Assembly: GCA_963924555.1 (NCBI GenBank)
Contig: OZ004581.1
Span: forward strand, 248,001 to 312,000
Length of the DNA: 64,000 bases
Origin: Crambe crambe
Taxonomy: Eukaryota > Porifera > Demospongiae > Poecilosclerida > Crambeidae
Direction of reading: 5' to 3'
The notes under the pieces were generated by a model. It was not told where the DNA came from and searched no databases. It worked only from the letters and a program-made list of their open reading frames with translations. Every line of letters begins with the position of its first letter. Positions within the stretch are counted from its first letter, which is position 1. Positions 50,038 to 64,000 of the stretch are shown one piece after another. Made by a program: the position numbers and the translations under genes.

Positions 50038-50196
50038 CAACAGTGGAACTTCCGAATGATAATGGACACACTTGGACCTATCCTTTCATCCTTTATGGAG
50101 AGGTTGTCCTCTTTTGTAGGTTATTTTGTATAAAGTGTAGTTCTTCACAAGGTAAGATAGAAGTTTATTTCAGAGTGTTGTTCATCGGAGGTTCCA
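50038..50196 (+). mobile_element. MITE-like repeat copy
   Basis: Starts GCAACAGTGGAACTTCCGAATGATAATGG and ends CATCGGAGGTTCCATC, with TTTTGTATAAAGTGTAG in the middle. Confidence 0.7.
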
Positions 50197-51625
50197 TCAT
50201 AAGAGAGCTTCCTACCTCATATGATTCCTCTTTGAATATATTTTTAGTTTGCAGATCCTTGCTGCACCTTGCTCCTGCATGGCTGCACCTTGGAGTGATG
50301 AGTGTTACTTTCATGTGGGGTGTTATTCTTCAGTATCTATAGTAGTCTATGTATACAAGACATATCCGTATTGCACTGTACTTTGGCCTGCACTTTCAAG
50401 GTCACACATTAGATAACTCAGTGCATACTAACTGTGATCCCGGATCCCCACACCTGTGTCACTTTTTTTTGTTTTTTATTTTTTTAAATATACTCAATAG
50501 TGTAGCTAACAGAAGAAAAGACAAATGGTGGGATGAATTACATTGAGGGTCAACTGGCATCAGCGAGAAGCTTCAAAGATGTCTCATAGATGCCTGCCAG
50601 AGTTTGAGTGTATAATTCAACACATGCAGTTCAATAATTTTAGGGTACCACTTTTACCCCTTACCAGTGCATAGCTACAACCTGCACTATGAAAGATTGG
50701 AGATATCCCAGCCAGAAACTTGTAGGAAACCTGATAAAGAAATTCATAGGATACACAATGGCATGGCACGGCTAATTTCCTTGTTAAAATATCATGAAAT
50801 ATTGCGTATCTTACACTGTTTCCTACACAAGGAAAATCTCAGTGTCGTGAACGTTGATTTTAGCATAAAGTGCTCCCATTTTACCATCTAAAGTGCTCCC
50901 ATTTTACCATGAATATCAGTAGTAATTTTTCAGACATTTTATAGGTAATGCTAATATAAAAGATTCTTCAGTATATATTTTTTGTCAGATTTTAGCTGAT
51001 AAATCAGTATGATTGGAGGGTTAGTAATCTCCACTCATACAGGGCTGATGAATAATAGCTATTAATATGACTGATCGCATGCATAACTACTCCAACATTG
51101 ACTACAGATAGCTATAACCTATAGATTGATGGTCAGAGGAGTAGCTACCATTAGGACAACTGAACGGGGCACTTGTCCCAGTAAAATTTCATGGAAACAA
51201 TGCTGACTGAAAAATGGCAAAAAGTGTATGGTATAGGTCATTTGCCCCACCAAATCATAAATCCTAGCTACTCCCCTGATGGTGTGCGACTAGTTACTAT
51301 GCACGTATTTGCAGCTTCACTAATCGTATGTATAATCAACGTTCATTAGAATCCTCCAACAATCTTACGTAATTCTTTCAATGTGTATTGAACTGCGGAA
51401 AAATAAACCTTTAGCTAGCTAAATCAGGAAAAAAGAACCAGTAAGCAACTCTACAACGTTAACTAACTAAGGTTATGATAACTATCGTGGTGGCAGCTAC
51501 AGTAGCTATTCTCTCCTAGTGAATATTTTATGAGTTTGCATGCATAGTGATTGATATTTAAGGCTCTCTCTTCCTTGTAGAATTTGCTAGCTCCTATAGT
51601 TAGCTAACACTTTTGGCTGCAAATC

Positions 51626-52864
51626 ATGGATGTTACTGAGACATCAGCTACTCCACTACTTGATTCTGGAGATGGATCTTTTAGCACCAACAACAGCAAC
51701 ACATCAATGTTCCCCTGTGACTTGTCTCCCTATTTCCCACCCTCTCTCAATATCCATCCAGCCATAAGCTACGTCCAGGTTATCATAGCTCTCATCATGG
51801 GGTTCACTGGCTTCTTTCTTGGTCTATTTGTTCTCTTCGTGATTATCAAGTACAAGAGGCTACATCAGAGAATGATGTATTTGGCTGCACAGATTATAGC
51901 AGTTGATTTACTCTACACCTTTACAATACCTCCAGTGATCTTTACCTCAGGAGTGGCAGGGACGTGGCTATTGGGAACAGCTGCATGCAACATTCTTGGA
52001 ATGATACATGATGGATTTGCGATATTTCGTTTTCTGATGACTCTGATTCTAACGCTGGATCGTTTTGTGTCTGTCTTCTGGCCGTTCTTTCACTTGACTT
52101 TCCCTCTTTGTGTCTTGATATCAATCGTATACCTTGTGTCCATAGCCAGAGTCATCATACCACTGCAAGGAATACTAGATTGCTACTTGTACGTCCATAC
52201 ACTGAAAATTTGCACTGTATTTTCTGGCTGTTCTGATTCTTGCTTCTGGTTGGTAGTGATTCACTGCATTATTATTCTATCATTTGGAATGCTTCTTCCT
52301 CTGTTGCTTGATGCCATTCTCTTCTACAAATCAAAGCAGGTATCAAGATCCATGAGAAATATAATACCCCGTAATGGGAAACAGATGACCTCTTCTACTA
52401 GCTCAAGTACACCACAACCGAAGGCAGCAGATATTGAACTGAAGAGCCTTGATCAAGGAGGGGAAGGCAAAGACTCTGATTTGAGTATGAGCAGCACTGT
52501 GTCAATTCAAACTCAACCCCCATCTATAGCTGATACAAGGTTGCCTAGCAATACCTTTGAAGAGACATCTGCATCAAAGTCCAGGAATAGGAATGTTCGA
52601 GCTAATGTGACCATGTTTATTCTTCTGATGTCTGTGATAGGCTGTACTGCTCCTGCCTTCATTCTGTTCTTCATTCAGTTCTCAACCTTGCGAACTTCCC
52701 CAGTTTTATTTATCATCAATATGCTACTGGGAAGAACTTTCTTCAACCTCATCCCTGTCATAGACAAAATAGCTATAATGAGGGATAGAGACTTCAGAAT
52801 CTCAATCAGAGAATTGGTTGTGTCGATTCGGACATTAGTGACTAATATTCTCCATAGCTTCTGA
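51626..52864 (+). CDS. Intronless rhodopsin-like 7TM receptor, copy 5
   Basis: 412 residues from the ATG at 51626 (MDVTETSATP). It is closest to copy 4, sharing its loop 3 (KAADIELKSLDQG) and the TSASKSRNRN stretch before TM6. It lacks the short basic KQS/KRS segment before TM4 seen in the others. LTLDRF and LIPVIDKIAIM are kept. The tail is short and ends LVTNILHSF. Its stop is 234 bases from the stop of the Calx-beta gene on the other strand. Confidence 0.88.
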   Translation: MDVTETSATPLLDSGDGSFSTNNSNTSMFPCDLSPYFPPSLNIHPAISYVQVIIALIMGFTGFFLGLFVLFVIIKYKRLHQRMMYLAAQIIAVDLLYTFTIPPVIFTSGVAGTWLLGTAACNILGMIHDGFAIFRFLMTLILTLDRFVSVFWPFFHLTFPLCVLISIVYLVSIARVIIPLQGILDCYLYVHTLKICTVFSGCSDSCFWLVVIHCIIILSFGMLLPLLLDAILFYKSKQVSRSMRNIIPRNGKQMTSSTSSSTPQPKAADIELKSLDQGGEGKDSDLSMSSTVSIQTQPPSIADTRLPSNTFEETSASKSRNRNVRANVTMFILLMSVIGCTAPAFILFFIQFSTLRTSPVLFIINMLLGRTFFNLIPVIDKIAIMRDRDFRISIRELVVSIRTLVTNILHSF

Positions 52865-53086
52865 CTCAATTTCAATAACTAATGTTCTGAACATTAAATG
52901 GAGCCTACCAGTACATGTAATGATAACTTATAAATTGCCAGCAATATGCAGGAAGAATACAACTTTATGAGCTTACCCAGTAAATATTAATTTTAAAAAA
53001 TTTTTTAAAGCCGGTGGCTAAAATAATATCAGCTAGCTGACTAGCTATAGCTAATGTAAAAGTTCATAGTTCAGCCAATTCTTTTC

Positions 53087-53092
53087 AATAAA
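53087..53092 (+). terminator. Poly(A) signal AATAAA for receptor copy 5
   Basis: AATAAA lies 223 bases after the receptor stop and only six bases before the stop codon complement of the opposing Calx-beta gene. The receptor transcript should therefore end inside the last Calx-beta exon. Confidence 0.6.
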
Positions 53093-53098
53093 AATTTT

Positions 53099-64000
<10,902 letters not shown>

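Larger units (their letters stand above)
49495..51625. other. Intergenic region between receptor copies 4 and 5
   Basis: Contains two MITE-like copies (49735-49850, 50040-50195), a near-duplicate of the block AGGGGTAGAGCTTATAG (49640 and 49970), a fragment of the Calx-beta last exon border (49855-49985) and one unit of the GGTCACACATTAG repeat (50390-50460). No gene recognised. Confidence 0.6.

Overview
This is nuclear DNA of an animal. Genes are split by many short introns with GT-AG borders. Recognisable proteins include an adhesion-type GPCR, the cohesin-release factor WAPL, eIF2D, NAF1, a MAP kinase phosphatase and the ciliary protein CFAP96. Gene density is high, the intergenic DNA is AT-rich and full of GCTAGCTA strings, and lineage-specific intronless 7TM genes and Calx-beta proteins have expanded. 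Together these point to a demosponge, probably Amphimedon or a relative. That assignment is an inference from content, not a database match.

Layout. At 1-2328 (+) lies the 3' end of an adhesion GPCR. At 3024-10998 (+) is a secreted protein with an N-terminal Reeler-like domain, Calx-beta repeats and an unrecognised C-terminal module. Three intronless 7TM receptors follow on the minus strand (11249-12412, 17503-18678, 20272-21612), with a degenerate copy of the preceding gene's last exons between the first two. The centre (22260-47472) is a compact housekeeping block. It holds a DUSP/MKP phosphatase (-), NAF1 (-), eIF2D (+) with a very large charged insertion, CFAP96 (-) and WAPL (+). Then come two more receptors of the same family on the plus strand (48259-49494, 51626-52864), and from 53099 to the window end a large multi-Calx-beta gene on the minus strand with the same C-terminal module.

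The striking architectural feature is mirror symmetry. On both flanks a Calx-beta gene and a 7TM gene face each other tail to tail about 240 bp apart, and further receptor copies carry scraps of the Calx-beta 3' exons next to their own 3' ends. The outer parts of the window therefore look like an inverted and then tandemly duplicated two-gene module around an unrelated housekeeping core.

Genes of the core are arranged in pairs. NAF1 and eIF2D diverge from a promoter region made of two near-identical inverted arms, each with a nuclear-receptor DR1-like site and an NRF1-like palindrome. CFAP96 and WAPL diverge from a 360 bp region holding a perfect RFX X-box near the ciliary gene. eIF2D and CFAP96 converge. 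Non-coding DNA is rich in a terminal-inverted-repeat MITE-like family, a 33-copy 45 bp minisatellite, and pyrimidine microsatellites that end at 3' splice sites. Exon borders were read by eye from splice signals, phase and protein similarity.
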